Origin: Roseinatronobacter domitianus
GTDB taxonomy: Bacteria; Pseudomonadota; Alphaproteobacteria; Rhodobacterales; Rhodobacteraceae
Length of the DNA: 64,000 nt
Assembly: GCF_023336755.1 (NCBI RefSeq)
Contig: NZ_JALZWP010000004.1
Span: forward strand, 151,053 to 215,052
Direction: 5' to 3'
Under the pieces are notes generated by a model, which was not told the origin of the DNA, made no database searches, and saw only the letters and a program-made list of their open reading frames with translations. This document shows positions 57,062 through 64,000 of the stretch, one piece after another. The position numbers and the translations under genes were made by a program. Position 1 is the stretch's first letter. Every line of letters starts with the position of its first letter.

Positions 57062-57309
57062 AACGCGAGATCCTTTATTTCGCATGGCTGCGCGAACGCG
57101 TCGGCCTGCCGCGCGAAACTGTCGACACAGAGGCCCGCACCGTCGCCGAACTTGTGGCCGAACTCGTCGCGCGCGAAGACCGTTACGCGCTCGCCTTTTC
57201 GGACCCAAGCACCTTGCGCGTCGCGCTCGACCAGGAACTGGGCGAATTCGCCACACCCTTGGGGGATACGCGGGAAATCGCGTTCTTTCCTCCCATGACC
57301 GGCGGCTGA
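57058..57309 (+). CDS. moaD: Molybdopterin synthase small subunit MoaD
   Basis: The 83-residue ubiquitin-like protein ends with TGG, the GG tail that becomes a thiocarboxylate. It starts MKREILYFAWLRERVGLP. MoaD and MoaE convert precursor Z to molybdopterin. moaE follows after 5 bp, so they are in one operon with pgsA. The small size is usual for the family. Confidence 0.94.
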   Translation: MKREILYFAWLRERVGLPRETVDTEARTVAELVAELVAREDRYALAFSDPSTLRVALDQELGEFATPLGDTREIAFFPPMTGG

Positions 57310-57314
57310 CACCC

Positions 57315-57758
57315 ATGATGATCCGCGTGCAAAACGCCCCGTTTGATTTCGGGCAGGAATGCAACGCCTTCGCGCAAGCCCAAGGCAATATCGGCGCGAT
57401 CGTCAGCTTTTGCGGCATCGTGCGCAATAACGACACCGGCACGCTGCACCGGATGGAGATCGAGCACTATCCCGGCATGACAGAACGCGCCCTCGACAAA
57501 ATCGCTCAACAGGCGCGGGCGCGCTGGAGCCTCTCCGATTGCATGATTATCCATCGCTACGGGACCTTGGCGCCCGAAGAGCTCATCATGATGGTCGCGA
57601 CCGCGAGCGCCCACCGCGCCAGCGCTTTCGCCGCTGCCGATTTCTTGATGGATTATCTCAAATCCCGCGCGCCGTTCTGGAAAAAGGAAATTACCGAGCA
57701 GGGCGCGGAATGGGTTGCCGCAAAAGACAGCGACGAAGACGCTCTCTCCCGCTGGTAA
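57315..57758 (+). CDS. moaE: Molybdopterin synthase catalytic subunit MoaE
   Basis: The 147-residue protein contains the conserved VSFCGIVRNND, EHYPGMTE and the catalytic lysine block KSRAPFWKKE. It takes sulfur from thiocarboxylated MoaD. ATG 57315 is followed immediately by a second ATG at 57318, either of which may be used. Confidence 0.95.
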   Translation: MMIRVQNAPFDFGQECNAFAQAQGNIGAIVSFCGIVRNNDTGTLHRMEIEHYPGMTERALDKIAQQARARWSLSDCMIIHRYGTLAPEELIMMVATASAHRASAFAAADFLMDYLKSRAPFWKKEITEQGAEWVAAKDSDEDALSRW

Positions 57759-57781
57759 CCGTTCATCCTTGCACAAATATC

Positions 57782-57833
57782 CTGGGGTGAATGGTCCCGC
57801 AGGGACCAGAGGGGCAAAGCCCCTGATCCCCAG
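57782..57833. repeat. Foldable three-way-junction element behind moaE (REP-like candidate)
   Basis: CTGGGG (57782-57787) pairs with CCCCAG (57828-57833). Within lie GGTCCC/GGGACC (57793-57807, loop GCA) and AGGGGC/GCCCCT (57810-57824, loop AAA). All three stems are 6-bp perfect. It sits after a gene end and before the terminator. The form recalls dispersed palindromic elements at Rhodobacteraceae gene ends, as remembered; other copies cannot be checked here. Confidence 0.5.
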
Positions 57834-57839
57834 CATCAC

Positions 57840-57871
57840 GCAAAAAGGCGGCCCTTGGGCCGCCTTTTTCA
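57840..57871. terminator. Bidirectional terminator between moaE and rplA
   Basis: A perfect 13-bp inverted repeat (57842-57854 with 57857-57869), with A and T runs on the two flanks, can terminate both convergent operons. Confidence 0.92.
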
Positions 57872-57888
57872 ATTTGGTCAAGTCTTGC

Positions 57889-58587
57889 TCAACCTTGCGT
57901 GGCACTGTCCACGCTGATCGACACGCCCGGGCCCATGGTGGAGCTCAGGAAAAGCTGCTTCATGTAAGCACCCTTCGCGCCCGTGGGCTTCGCCTTGGCC
58001 ACCGCATCCACGAAAGCGCGGATATTCTCGGCCAGTTTCGCATCGTCAAACGACGCCTTGCCAACACCGGCATGGACGACGCCTGCTTTTTCAGCCTTGA
58101 ACTGAACCTGGCCACCCTTTGCCGCCTCAACAGCCGCTTTCACGTCCATTGTCACCGTGCCAACCTTGGGGTTCGGCATCAGATTGCGCGGGCCCAGGAT
58201 TTTGCCCAAGCGGCCTACGATGGGCATCATGTCAGGCGTTGCGATGCAGCGGTCGAACTCGATCTTGCCGGACTGGATGGTTTCCATCAGGTCTTCGGCA
58301 CCAACGATATCGGCACCAGCGGCGGTCGCTTCATCGGCCTTCGGGCCACGGGCGAACACCGCCACGCGGACGGTTTTGCCGGTGCCGTTCGGCAGCGACA
58401 CAACGCCACGCACCATCTGGTCGGCATGGCGCGGGTCAACGCCCAAGTTCATCGCGATCTCAACGGTTTCGTCGAATTTCGCGGTGGCGTTCGCCTTGAT
58501 CAGGCTCACGGCATCTTCCACGCTCAGGTTTGCTTTACCGGCAAAGGCTTCGCGGGCGGCTTTCACGCGTTTTGCAATTTTAGCCAT
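57889..58587 (-). CDS. rplA: 50S ribosomal protein L1
   Basis: The 232-residue L1 has [20 protein letters not shown] and [20 protein letters not shown], the RNA-binding core. It forms the L1 stalk and, in many bacteria, represses its own L11-L1 transcript. Four bases separate it from rplK. The usual rplJ-rplL-rpoB continuation is missing; moaE is convergent instead. Confidence 0.98.
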   Translation of the reverse strand: MAKIAKRVKAAREAFAGKANLSVEDAVSLIKANATAKFDETVEIAMNLGVDPRHADQMVRGVVSLPNGTGKTVRVAVFARGPKADEATAAGADIVGAEDLMETIQSGKIEFDRCIATPDMMPIVGRLGKILGPRNLMPNPKVGTVTMDVKAAVEAAKGGQVQFKAEKAGVVHAGVGKASFDDAKLAENIRAFVDAVAKAKPTGAKGAYMKQLFLSSTMGPGVSISVDSATQG

Positions 58588-58591
58588 TGGA

Positions 58592-59044
58592 TTACCCTTT
58601 CACCTCAATACCGATCGACCGGGCGGACCCGGCGATGATCTGCATGGCGCCCTCGATCGTGGTCGCGTTCAGATCCTTCATCTTCGCTTCAGCAATTTCC
58701 CGGATCTGCTTGGTGGTCACGCTGCCTTGCACGGTGCGGCCCGGCATGGGCGAGCCTTGTGCGCGGTTGCGCTTGCCCACGGGCTTCAGGCCTGCGGCAC
58801 GCTTCAGATACCAGGACGCCGGCGGCGTTTTCAGGTCCATCGTGAAGGACTTGTCCTGGTAATAGGTAATCACGGTAGGAATTGGCGCGCCCGGCTCCAG
58901 CTCTGCGGTGCGGGCGTTGAATTCCTTGGTGAACATCATGATATTGATGCCGCGCTGACCCAATGCGGGGCCAACGGGCGGCGACGGGTTTGCTTTACCC
59001 GCCGGAATTTGCAGCTTCAGCTGCCCAACGACTTTCTTGGCCAT
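58592..59044 (-). CDS. rplK: 50S ribosomal protein L11
   Basis: The 150-residue L11 has the GTPase-centre signature [20 protein letters not shown] and [20 protein letters not shown]. It is slightly longer than the E. coli 142 residues. ATG 59044 is preceded by AGGAGAGG. The leader up to nusG contains two perfect 14-bp palindromes. Confidence 0.97.
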   Translation of the reverse strand: MAKKVVGQLKLQIPAGKANPSPPVGPALGQRGINIMMFTKEFNARTAELEPGAPIPTVITYYQDKSFTMDLKTPPASWYLKRAAGLKPVGKRNRAQGSPMPGRTVQGSVTTKQIREIAEAKMKDLNATTIEGAMQIIAGSARSIGIEVKG

Positions 59045-59153
59045 CTGGCCTCTCCTTCTTGTCACCTCGCCCCCGGTCGCGACCGGTGGGCTGCTTGCGG
59101 TTTAGTGGTCCGGCCTGACCGGGCGCGCCCGGCTGCCTCCCACAAGTTTCATG
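59045..59153 (-). promoter_or_regulatory. Probable L1 autoregulatory leader of rplK-rplA
   Basis: In the minus-strand RNA, GTGGGAGGC (59143-59135) can pair with GCCGGACCAC (59114-59105), as GTGG:CCAC with an inner GGC:GCC. They enclose a perfect palindrome CCGGGCGCGCCCGG (59119-59132). A second, CCGGTCGCGACCGG (59073-59086), lies nearer the start. The GTGG-GAGG/GGA-CCAC form resembles L1-binding leaders that mimic the 23S L1 site. Confidence 0.55.
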
Positions 59154-59687
59154 TCAGCCGTCTTTCGACACCTGCATGAATTCCAGATCGACCGGGGTGG
59201 CCCGGCCAAAGATCGACACCATCACCTTCAGGCGGTTGTTGTCGGCATCCACTTCTTCGACCATGCCCGAGAAGCCCTCGAACGGGCCATCGTTGACCTT
59301 GACCTGCTCGCCCACTTCAAAATGAATGAGCGTGCGCGGCGCGTCTTCGGTTTCCTGCACACGGTTGAGGATGGCGTTCACCTCTTCATCGCGCATCGGC
59401 ATGGGTTTGCCTTGCGAACCCAGGAACCCGGTCACACGGTTAATAGAGTTGATAAGGTGATAGCCCTTAGGTGTCATTTCCATGCGCACCAGCACATAGC
59501 CAGGCATGAAGCGGCGCTCGGTCGTCACCTTCTTGCCGCGGCGCACCTCGATCACTTCCTCGGTCGGCACCAGAACTTCTTCGATCATCTCTTCCATGCC
59601 GGCCTCTGCGGCAGCCGTGCGAATGGCTTCTGCGATCTTCTTTTCGAAGTTCGACAAAACGCTCACCGAATACCAGCGTTGGGCCAT
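59154..59687 (-). CDS. nusG: Transcription termination/antitermination factor NusG
   Basis: The 177-residue protein has the NGN domain MAQRWYSVSVLSNFEKKIAE and RRFMPGYVLVRMEM, then a KOW domain GEQVKVNDGPFEGFSGMVEE. NusG stimulates elongation and couples with Rho and ribosomes. I chose ATG 59687; the frame runs to 59759 through a terminator-like hairpin that cannot be coding. Confidence 0.97.
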   Translation of the reverse strand: MAQRWYSVSVLSNFEKKIAEAIRTAAAEAGMEEMIEEVLVPTEEVIEVRRGKKVTTERRFMPGYVLVRMEMTPKGYHLINSINRVTGFLGSQGKPMPMRDEEVNAILNRVQETEDAPRTLIHFEVGEQVKVNDGPFEGFSGMVEEVDADNNRLKVMVSIFGRATPVDLEFMQVSKDG

Positions 59688-59744
59688 GATGCTCTTTCCT
59701 GTCTCGGGCCAGAAGACCACGCCCTGTGCGCGCCATCCGGATGA

Positions 59745-59780
59745 AATAAAACAGCGCACCGAGTCGGTGCGCCTTTTGTC
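59745..59780 (-). terminator. Terminator-like hairpin between secE and nusG
   Basis: GCGCACCG (59754-59761) pairs with CGGTGCGC (59765-59772), loop ACT in the minus sense, and is followed in the transcript by TGTTTTATTT. It could terminate or attenuate the secE transcript before nusG. Confidence 0.6.
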
Positions 59781-59831
59781 GCTCTGTTACAGCCGCCAAG
59801 CGCGGGTTTCAAGCCCTACGCGCATTGCACC

Positions 59832-60029
59832 TTAGCCGAACATTCCCAAAAGCCCGCCAAGGCCCGTGCGGATCAACAGATCGACCAGAAAAAAGAACAC
59901 GGCGGTCAGCGCGGCCAAGGCCAGCACCATCAGCGTGGTGATGACCACCTCGCGCCGGGTGGGCCATGTGACCTTTGCGGTCTCGGCACGCACCTGCTGC
60001 ATGAACTGGAAAGGATTTGTCTTGGCCAT
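59832..60029 (-). CDS. secE: Preprotein translocase subunit SecE
   Basis: The 65-residue protein has the short alphaproteobacterial SecE form: MAKTNPFQFMQQVRAETAKV followed by TWPTRREV, then a single C-terminal membrane helix (about 30-50). It stabilises SecY. ATG 60029 is preferred over an in-frame ATG at 60056. Confidence 0.94.
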   Translation of the reverse strand: MAKTNPFQFMQQVRAETAKVTWPTRREVVITTLMVLALAALTAVFFFLVDLLIRTGLGGLLGMFG

Positions 60030-60093
60030 GGGTCCGCCTGTCTCTTGCTTGGCCATCACATACGCAGGCAGAAGGCCGGTTTCAAGCGTGTTT

Positions 60094-60975
60094 CTAAGTG
60101 TCGGGGGTCGCATCCGCTTCGGAGAGGCGCAACAGCGTCACCTTGGGCATCGCATCAAGCTCTTTGCAATCCGCCTCATAGCGGGCCATGTCGTCTTGCA
60201 GACGCGCCGCCTCGAAGGGTGCGGGACCGGGAAATTCATCGGATTTCGGGTAAAGCCCACGCGCCTCGCGGATCACTTCTGTAACATTGCGGGCCGGGTC
60301 ATAGGCCAGCGCCGCGCGCGCGTGCTCCAAAGCCCGGACAGATGTGCCGACAAGTCGTTTGCGGGCTGGCAGATCGAACCTGCGCCCACGCCCCAACATC
60401 GTATCAAGCACAAGCGGCACGATATCGGGGTAATCCTCGTATCGCCAGACCACAACCCGCGTCACACCGGGGACATAGGCCAGACGCTGCACCAGTTCTG
60501 ACCAGCGCAAACGGTCCGGCTGCACCTGCGAAAGGTAGCTTTCTATCGGGTCGAATCGTCCCGCATTCTGTTGCTGACCATGCGCCGAGGTCAGGAAGGA
60601 CAAGGGCGCGCGGATAGACAGGTAAAGCGTGGCGTCCTCGCAGCCCAAAGCCTGTAGCAACCGCGACAAACGCGGTGCCGCCTCTGGGTAAAAGCGCGCG
60701 CCCCTGGCCACCAGATCGGCGCGGGTTGTGCCCAGAATATTCTCTTCAGACAGAACAAGGCGGCACATGCGATTGCGTTCGAACGCGGCCAACAGGTCTG
60801 CAGGCGGGTTCGCGGCCTTGCCTGCAAGCGATGGCAGGCGCAATTTGCCGCGCAGCAGTTCGGGGCCGAAATACGCGACGCTCTTTTTTCGCAGAATGCC
60901 GCGCGCCTTGCTGAACCCGTGCTGAAGATGCGAGGTCGCTGTTTTATGCGCGCCGATATGTATGGAAAGCGTCAG
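60094..60975 (-). CDS. Sulfotransferase-like protein, start codon uncertain
   Basis: The protein (about 293 residues) begins near HIGAHKTATSHLQHGF, the 5'-phosphosulfate-binding loop type seen in sulfotransferases, with LVLSEENILG and LSIRAPLSFLTSAHGQQ later. No ATG, GTG or TTG lies in frame between the tRNA-Trp (3' end at 61002) and this motif; CTG at 60975 and 60999 are the only candidates. The start could therefore be non-canonical or the gene may be defective at its 5' end. It sits between tRNA-Trp and secE on the same strand. Substrate unknown. Confidence 0.65.
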   Translation of the reverse strand: MTLSIHIGAHKTATSHLQHGFSKARGILRKKSVAYFGPELLRGKLRLPSLAGKAANPPADLLAAFERNRMCRLVLSEENILGTTRADLVARGARFYPEAAPRLSRLLQALGCEDATLYLSIRAPLSFLTSAHGQQQNAGRFDPIESYLSQVQPDRLRWSELVQRLAYVPGVTRVVVWRYEDYPDIVPLVLDTMLGRGRRFDLPARKRLVGTSVRALEHARAALAYDPARNVTEVIREARGLYPKSDEFPGPAPFEAARLQDDMARYEADCKELDAMPKVTLLRLSEADATPDT

Positions 60976-61001
60976 GCGCGACGCACCCGTCCGTTCCAGA
61001 C

Positions 61002-61077
61002 TGGCAGGGGCGGAGGGACTCGAACCCACGACCCTCGGTTTTGGAGACCGATGCTCTACCAACTGAGCTACACCCCT
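61002..61077 (-). tRNA. trnW: tRNA-Trp (anticodon CCA)
   Basis: The 76-nt cloverleaf starts AGGGGTGTAGCTC and ends CGCCCCTGCCA, so the 3' CCA is encoded. Anticodon loop CTCCAAA in CGGTCTCCAAAACCG gives CCA. The acceptor stem has six Watson-Crick pairs and one T-G pair. tuf, tRNA-Trp and secE often stand together; here tuf is 2.8 kb upstream. Confidence 0.97.
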
Positions 61078-61117
61078 AAGTCTGTGTCGCGTTGGGTATG
61101 CCAGCCCCTTGCCAAGA

Positions 61118-61795
61118 TCAAGAGGGAAATGTGCCCGACGCGGTGTCGATTTCTGCTTTTGCCGCTTCCAGCCGCGCAAGATTTGCCCCGCAAATGGCGA
61201 CCTCGTGGCGCTCGATCATCTCTATCGGCCAATCCCACCAAGCGATTGCCCGCAATCTTGCGGCCACATCCGCCGCAAAACGCTGGCTGATTGCCCGCGC
61301 CGGGTTGCCTGCCACGATGGTATAGGGCGCAATTGCGCCACCAACCACGGCCCCTACCCCCACGATAACCCCGTCGCCTATTTGCGCACCGGGCAGAATG
61401 CGCGCGTCCTGCCCGATCCAGACGTCATGGCCAATGACGGTATCCGGACCCTGCCCCGGCAGCGACGGCGCGTTTTCAGAGCCGCCCTGCAAGAGTGCGA
61501 AAGGATAGGTCAAGGAGCCTTGGCCCGGATGCTTGGCCGAAGATGTGATAAACTGCACCCCATCCGCGATCTGGCAGAATTTGCCAATGACCAGTTTTTC
61601 GGGCGAGAATTCCAAAAGATAGGGCGCCAGATGCGCGGCCCAATCCTTGGGTGCCAGATGCGCGCTGGCATAGCTATAAGCCCCGATGCGCCAGCGTGGA
61701 TGGTCAATAACTGCGCACAGGAAAACCGATTCCCGCTGCGCAGTTCCATCAGGCTGTGTCACCGGATAAACCGTGTCGGGAAGTGGAAAACCCAT
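61118..61795 (-). CDS. CatB-related O-acetyltransferase (xenobiotic acyltransferase type)
   Basis: The 225-residue left-handed beta-helix protein has hexapeptide-like segments (IGHDVWIGQDARILPGAQIG, DGVIVGVGAVV) and FITSSAKHPGQG with the likely catalytic histidine. This is the family of chloramphenicol and streptogramin acetyltransferases, most members of which modify sugars or unknown acceptors. AGGA precedes ATG 61795; a TTG at 61807 is an alternative. Resistance should not be assumed. Confidence 0.85.
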   Translation of the reverse strand: MGFPLPDTVYPVTQPDGTAQRESVFLCAVIDHPRWRIGAYSYASAHLAPKDWAAHLAPYLLEFSPEKLVIGKFCQIADGVQFITSSAKHPGQGSLTYPFALLQGGSENAPSLPGQGPDTVIGHDVWIGQDARILPGAQIGDGVIVGVGAVVGGAIAPYTIVAGNPARAISQRFAADVAARLRAIAWWDWPIEMIERHEVAICGANLARLEAAKAEIDTASGTFPS

Positions 61796-61861
61796 AACGT
61801 CCTGCAAAATCTGTTGGCGTTATGGTTAACCGCTTAGGGTGTGGCGGGCAAGCACACAGGC

Positions 61862-63706
61862 TTACACGTCAAGAAACCCGCCCGATTGACGCGCCCAAAG
61901 CCGGGCATAAAGCCCATCTTTCGCCAGCAATTCGGCATGTGTGCCAGTCTCTATCACGCGGCCTGCCTCCATCACGACAAGCCGGTCCATAGCGGCGATG
62001 GTAGACAGACGATGCGCGATGGCGATCACGGTCTTGCCCTGCATCAGCCGCTCCAACTGGGTCTGGATCGCCGCCTCGACCTCAGAGTCCAGCGCCGAGG
62101 TCGCCTCATCCAGCACCAGAATCGGCGCGTCTTTCAGCGCCGCGCGGGCAATGGCGATCCGCTGGCGCTGCCCGCCCGACAGCTTCACACCACGCTCACC
62201 GACATGCGCGTCCAACCCCCGACGACCCTTGGCATCCGCCAACCCTTCGATGAAGGCGCGCGCTTCGGCCAGATCGGCGGCGGCCCAGATTTCGGCATCC
62301 GTGGCATTCGGGCGGCCATAGGCGATATTGTCGCGCACCGAGCGGTGCAGTAGCGCGGTATCTTGCGTGACCACACCAATCGCGGCGCGCAAGGATTCCT
62401 GCGTGACGCCGGCGGTATCCTGCCCGTCAATCAGAATGCGCCCCCCGCTGACATCGTAAAACCGCAACAACAGGTTCACGAGTGTGGATTTCCCCGCACC
62501 CGACCGCCCCACCAGCCCCAGTTTTTCGCCGGGGCGCAGGTGCAAATCCAAACCGTCCAAAACGGCGGGGGCAGGGTCGCTGGTCGCGTCATATTCGAAA
62601 TGCAAGGCATCGAACCGTATCTCGCCGCGCATCAGCGCCAACGGCTTCGCGCCCGGTGCATCGCCCACGTCGCGCGGCTGCGACAGCGTTGACAACCCGT
62701 CGCGCACGGTGCCGATATTCTCGAACAACGCCGCGAATTCCCACATCACCCAATGCGACATGTTCCCCAGCCGCAGCGCCAGTGGGATGGCGACCGCCAA
62801 GGCGCCCAGCGCCAGATTGCCGCCCAGCCACAGCCACAGCCCAATTGCCGTGACCGCCCCGGTCAAAAGCGCGTTCAGCGTGTTTACGGTCATGTCCTGC
62901 ACCGCAACCAGACGCATCTGGCTATAGACGGTCTGCAAGAACCCATCCATGCCGTTGCGGGCAAAGGCCTCTTCTCGGGCGGAATGGCTGAACAGCTTGA
63001 CGGTGGCAATGTTGGTGTAGCTGTCAACAATGCGGCCCGTCATCTCGGCCCGCGCATCAGCCTGTGCCTGTGCAACACGGCCCAAGCGTGGCACGATAAT
63101 GGCCAGCATTCCGCCATAGGCCAGCGCCCAAAGCGCAAAGGGCAAGGCCAACCGCCAGTCCAGCGTGGCCGCCAATGCCAGGGTGCCGATGAAATAGGCG
63201 AGGATATAAACTGCCACATCCATCAGCTTCATCACTGTTTCGCGCACAGCCAGAGAGGTCTGCATCAGCCGCGTCGCGATCCGGCCCGCGAATTCATCCT
63301 GAAAATAGCGCATGGATTGGCCGATCAGCCAGCGGTGCCCCATCCAGCGCACCCGCTGCGGAAAGTTACCCATCAGCGCCTGATACATGATGAAAGCGCC
63401 GATCACGGCCAGCGCGGGCAGAACCAACAACAGCAACACACCCATAAAGGCCAGCCGACTGCCTTCCAACGCAAGAAACTGATCTGGCCCCAGCTCTGCC
63501 ATGCGGTCAATCAACGTGCCCAGATACCCCAGAAGGACAATCTCCAGCCCCGCGAAGACGGCAGAAACCACAGACATCGCCAGCAGCCAAGGGGCCAGCG
63601 GGCGCGCGTAATGCCACAAGAACGCCCAGAACCCACCAGGCGGTTGGCCGGGCGGGTCGGCCGGATAGGCCGGAATGCGAGACTCGAAATAGGAAAACAG
63701 GCGCAT
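61862..63706 (-). CDS. ABC exporter, fused membrane and ATPase domains
   Basis: The 614-residue half-transporter has six transmembrane helices (residues about 30-330) and a nucleotide-binding domain with Walker A GRSGAGKSTLVNLLL, the ABC signature LSGGQRQRIAIARA, Walker B ILVLDEATSALD and a switch histidine in AIAHRLSTI. It is of the MsbA/MdlB lipid or multidrug type; which cannot be told. It likely works as a homodimer. It lies between tuf and the acyltransferase, all on the minus strand. Confidence 0.93.
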   Translation of the reverse strand: MRLFSYFESRIPAYPADPPGQPPGGFWAFLWHYARPLAPWLLAMSVVSAVFAGLEIVLLGYLGTLIDRMAELGPDQFLALEGSRLAFMGVLLLLVLPALAVIGAFIMYQALMGNFPQRVRWMGHRWLIGQSMRYFQDEFAGRIATRLMQTSLAVRETVMKLMDVAVYILAYFIGTLALAATLDWRLALPFALWALAYGGMLAIIVPRLGRVAQAQADARAEMTGRIVDSYTNIATVKLFSHSAREEAFARNGMDGFLQTVYSQMRLVAVQDMTVNTLNALLTGAVTAIGLWLWLGGNLALGALAVAIPLALRLGNMSHWVMWEFAALFENIGTVRDGLSTLSQPRDVGDAPGAKPLALMRGEIRFDALHFEYDATSDPAPAVLDGLDLHLRPGEKLGLVGRSGAGKSTLVNLLLRFYDVSGGRILIDGQDTAGVTQESLRAAIGVVTQDTALLHRSVRDNIAYGRPNATDAEIWAAADLAEARAFIEGLADAKGRRGLDAHVGERGVKLSGGQRQRIAIARAALKDAPILVLDEATSALDSEVEAAIQTQLERLMQGKTVIAIAHRLSTIAAMDRLVVMEAGRVIETGTHAELLAKDGLYARLWARQSGGFLDV

Positions 63707-63780
63707 GGGTCAGCCTATATCACAAGACAAGGGCGCGCGGTCCCCCGCACGCCCCCGTAAGTCCAATCGCGACTGCGCGA

Positions 63781-63813
63781 TTATTCGATGATTTTCGACA
63801 CACCAACCGTGGC
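63781..63813 (-). pseudogene. Remnant of a second tuf 3' end
   Basis: The minus strand reads ATVGVSKIIE followed by TAA, nearly the same as the EF-Tu C-terminus ([13 protein letters not shown]) encoded by the intact gene 15 bp upstream. TCGATGATTTTCGACAC is identical in both, at 63785-63801 and 63832-63848. Three residues are missing inside the remnant. It looks like debris of a duplication or recombination between tuf copies. Confidence 0.75.
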
Positions 63814-63827
63814 GCGTCGCAACATCA

Positions 63828-64000
63828 TCACTCGATGATTTTCGACACGACGCCTGCGCCGACGGTGCGGCCACCTTCACGGATGGCGAAGCGCAGCTTC
63901 TCTTCCATGGCGATGGGCGCGATCAGCTCGACCTCGAATTTCAGGTTGTCGCCGGGCATGACCATTTCCGTGCCTTCGGGCAGCGCGACCGTGCCGGTCA
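63828..64000 (-). CDS. tuf: Elongation factor Tu (5' part outside window)
   Basis: Only the C-terminal 56 residues are present, with [20 protein letters not shown] and [20 protein letters not shown] then E and TGA. This is domain 3 of EF-Tu. The gene enters from the right edge. A short 3' duplicate lies just downstream. Confidence 0.97.
   Translation of the reverse strand, partial: TGTVALPEGTEMVMPGDNLKFEVELIAPIAMEEKLRFAIREGGRTVGAGVVSKIIE

Noticed and set aside
60994..61179. Open minus-strand frame reading through the tRNA-Trp as the N-terminus of the sulfotransferase-like protein
   Set aside because: The frame contains GVAQLVEHRSPKPRVVG, the familiar false translation of a tRNA-Trp. The tRNA is intact, so this part cannot be the protein start.
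61118..61795. Chloramphenicol-resistance gene
   Set aside because: The protein is only a family member of CatB-type acyltransferases; nothing in the sequence or context indicates drug substrates.
62753..63760. 335-codon plus-strand frame opposite the ABC exporter
   Set aside because: Histidine/glutamine-rich shadow with no motif; the ABC gene on the minus strand has all Walker and signature motifs.
63765..63782. AATCGCG/CGCGATT hairpin as tuf terminator
   Set aside because: The 7-bp stem with a four-base loop is not followed by a T-run in the minus direction, so termination is not supported.

Overview
The window looks like one contiguous piece of a GC-rich alphaproteobacterial chromosome of the Rhodobacteraceae/Rhodobacterales type. 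Supporting signs are the rapZ-hprK-chvG-chvI block with a short HprK, a fused CysNC, an ATP-type PckA, Fhs plus two FolD copies, an rpoH-chaN-like-coaB-dut-moeB run, and the proteins' closeness to Rhodobacteraceae families as remembered. I cannot fix the genus. No rRNA, CRISPR array, insertion sequence or prophage is visible, and coding density is very high, with many ATGA or TGATG overlaps.

Layout. 1-3561 (minus): rapZ (cut by the window edge), hprK and the ChvG/ChvI two-component system. 3902-8090: pckA, aroA and asd, with strong terminators between units. 8273-12182 (plus): a one-carbon folate operon of fhs, a small AroQ-type chorismate mutase, and two tandem folD genes, the first with altered active-site residues. 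12186-16463 (minus): cysD-cysNC for sulfate activation, followed by two short-chain dehydrogenases. 16545-25787: a LuxR-type regulator, a secreted hypothetical, an AlkB-like membrane oxygenase, ftsY, and the outer-membrane assembly operon lptF-lptG-lptD-surA. 25918-30263: a cytochrome P450, an AT-rich two-gene DUF262/HEPN cassette (27170-28781) and a secreted protein of 18 MORN repeats. 30594-38880 (plus): nadE, then SPOR lipoprotein, dacC, tmk, holB, tatD, a metallo-beta-lactamase protein and an AEC permease. 38893-44403 (minus): lppC-glnD-murJ. 44563-47711 (plus): rsmI-yraN-gshB-hydrolase, convergent with comM. 49378-53259 (plus): rpoH, chaN-like, a stand-alone coaB, dut and a membrane-anchored moeB-like gene. 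53245-57758: cpdB-like (minus), nudC, and pgsA-moaD-moaE. 57889-64000 (minus): tuf, ABC exporter, acyltransferase, tRNA-Trp, sulfotransferase-like gene, secE, nusG, rplK and rplA.

How the genes work together. Most of the window is housekeeping: envelope biogenesis (LptD/F/G, SurA, MurJ, DacC, LppC), translation and secretion (FtsY, SecE, NusG, L1, L11, EF-Tu), central carbon and nitrogen control (PckA, ChvGI, HprK, RapZ, GlnD), folate one-carbon flux and sulfur assimilation. The only stretch that clearly departs in base composition is the DUF262/HEPN cassette, whose domains point to an RNase-type anti-phage or other conflict system. It is the best candidate for an incompletely described biological system. 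Secondary points are the K-to-Q/D-to-E FolD paralogue beside a canonical FolD, a CoaB lacking its usual CoaC half, a tuf 3-prime remnant behind the intact tuf, a dyad inside the promoter spacer of the LuxR-type gene, and a folded three-way-junction element behind moaE.
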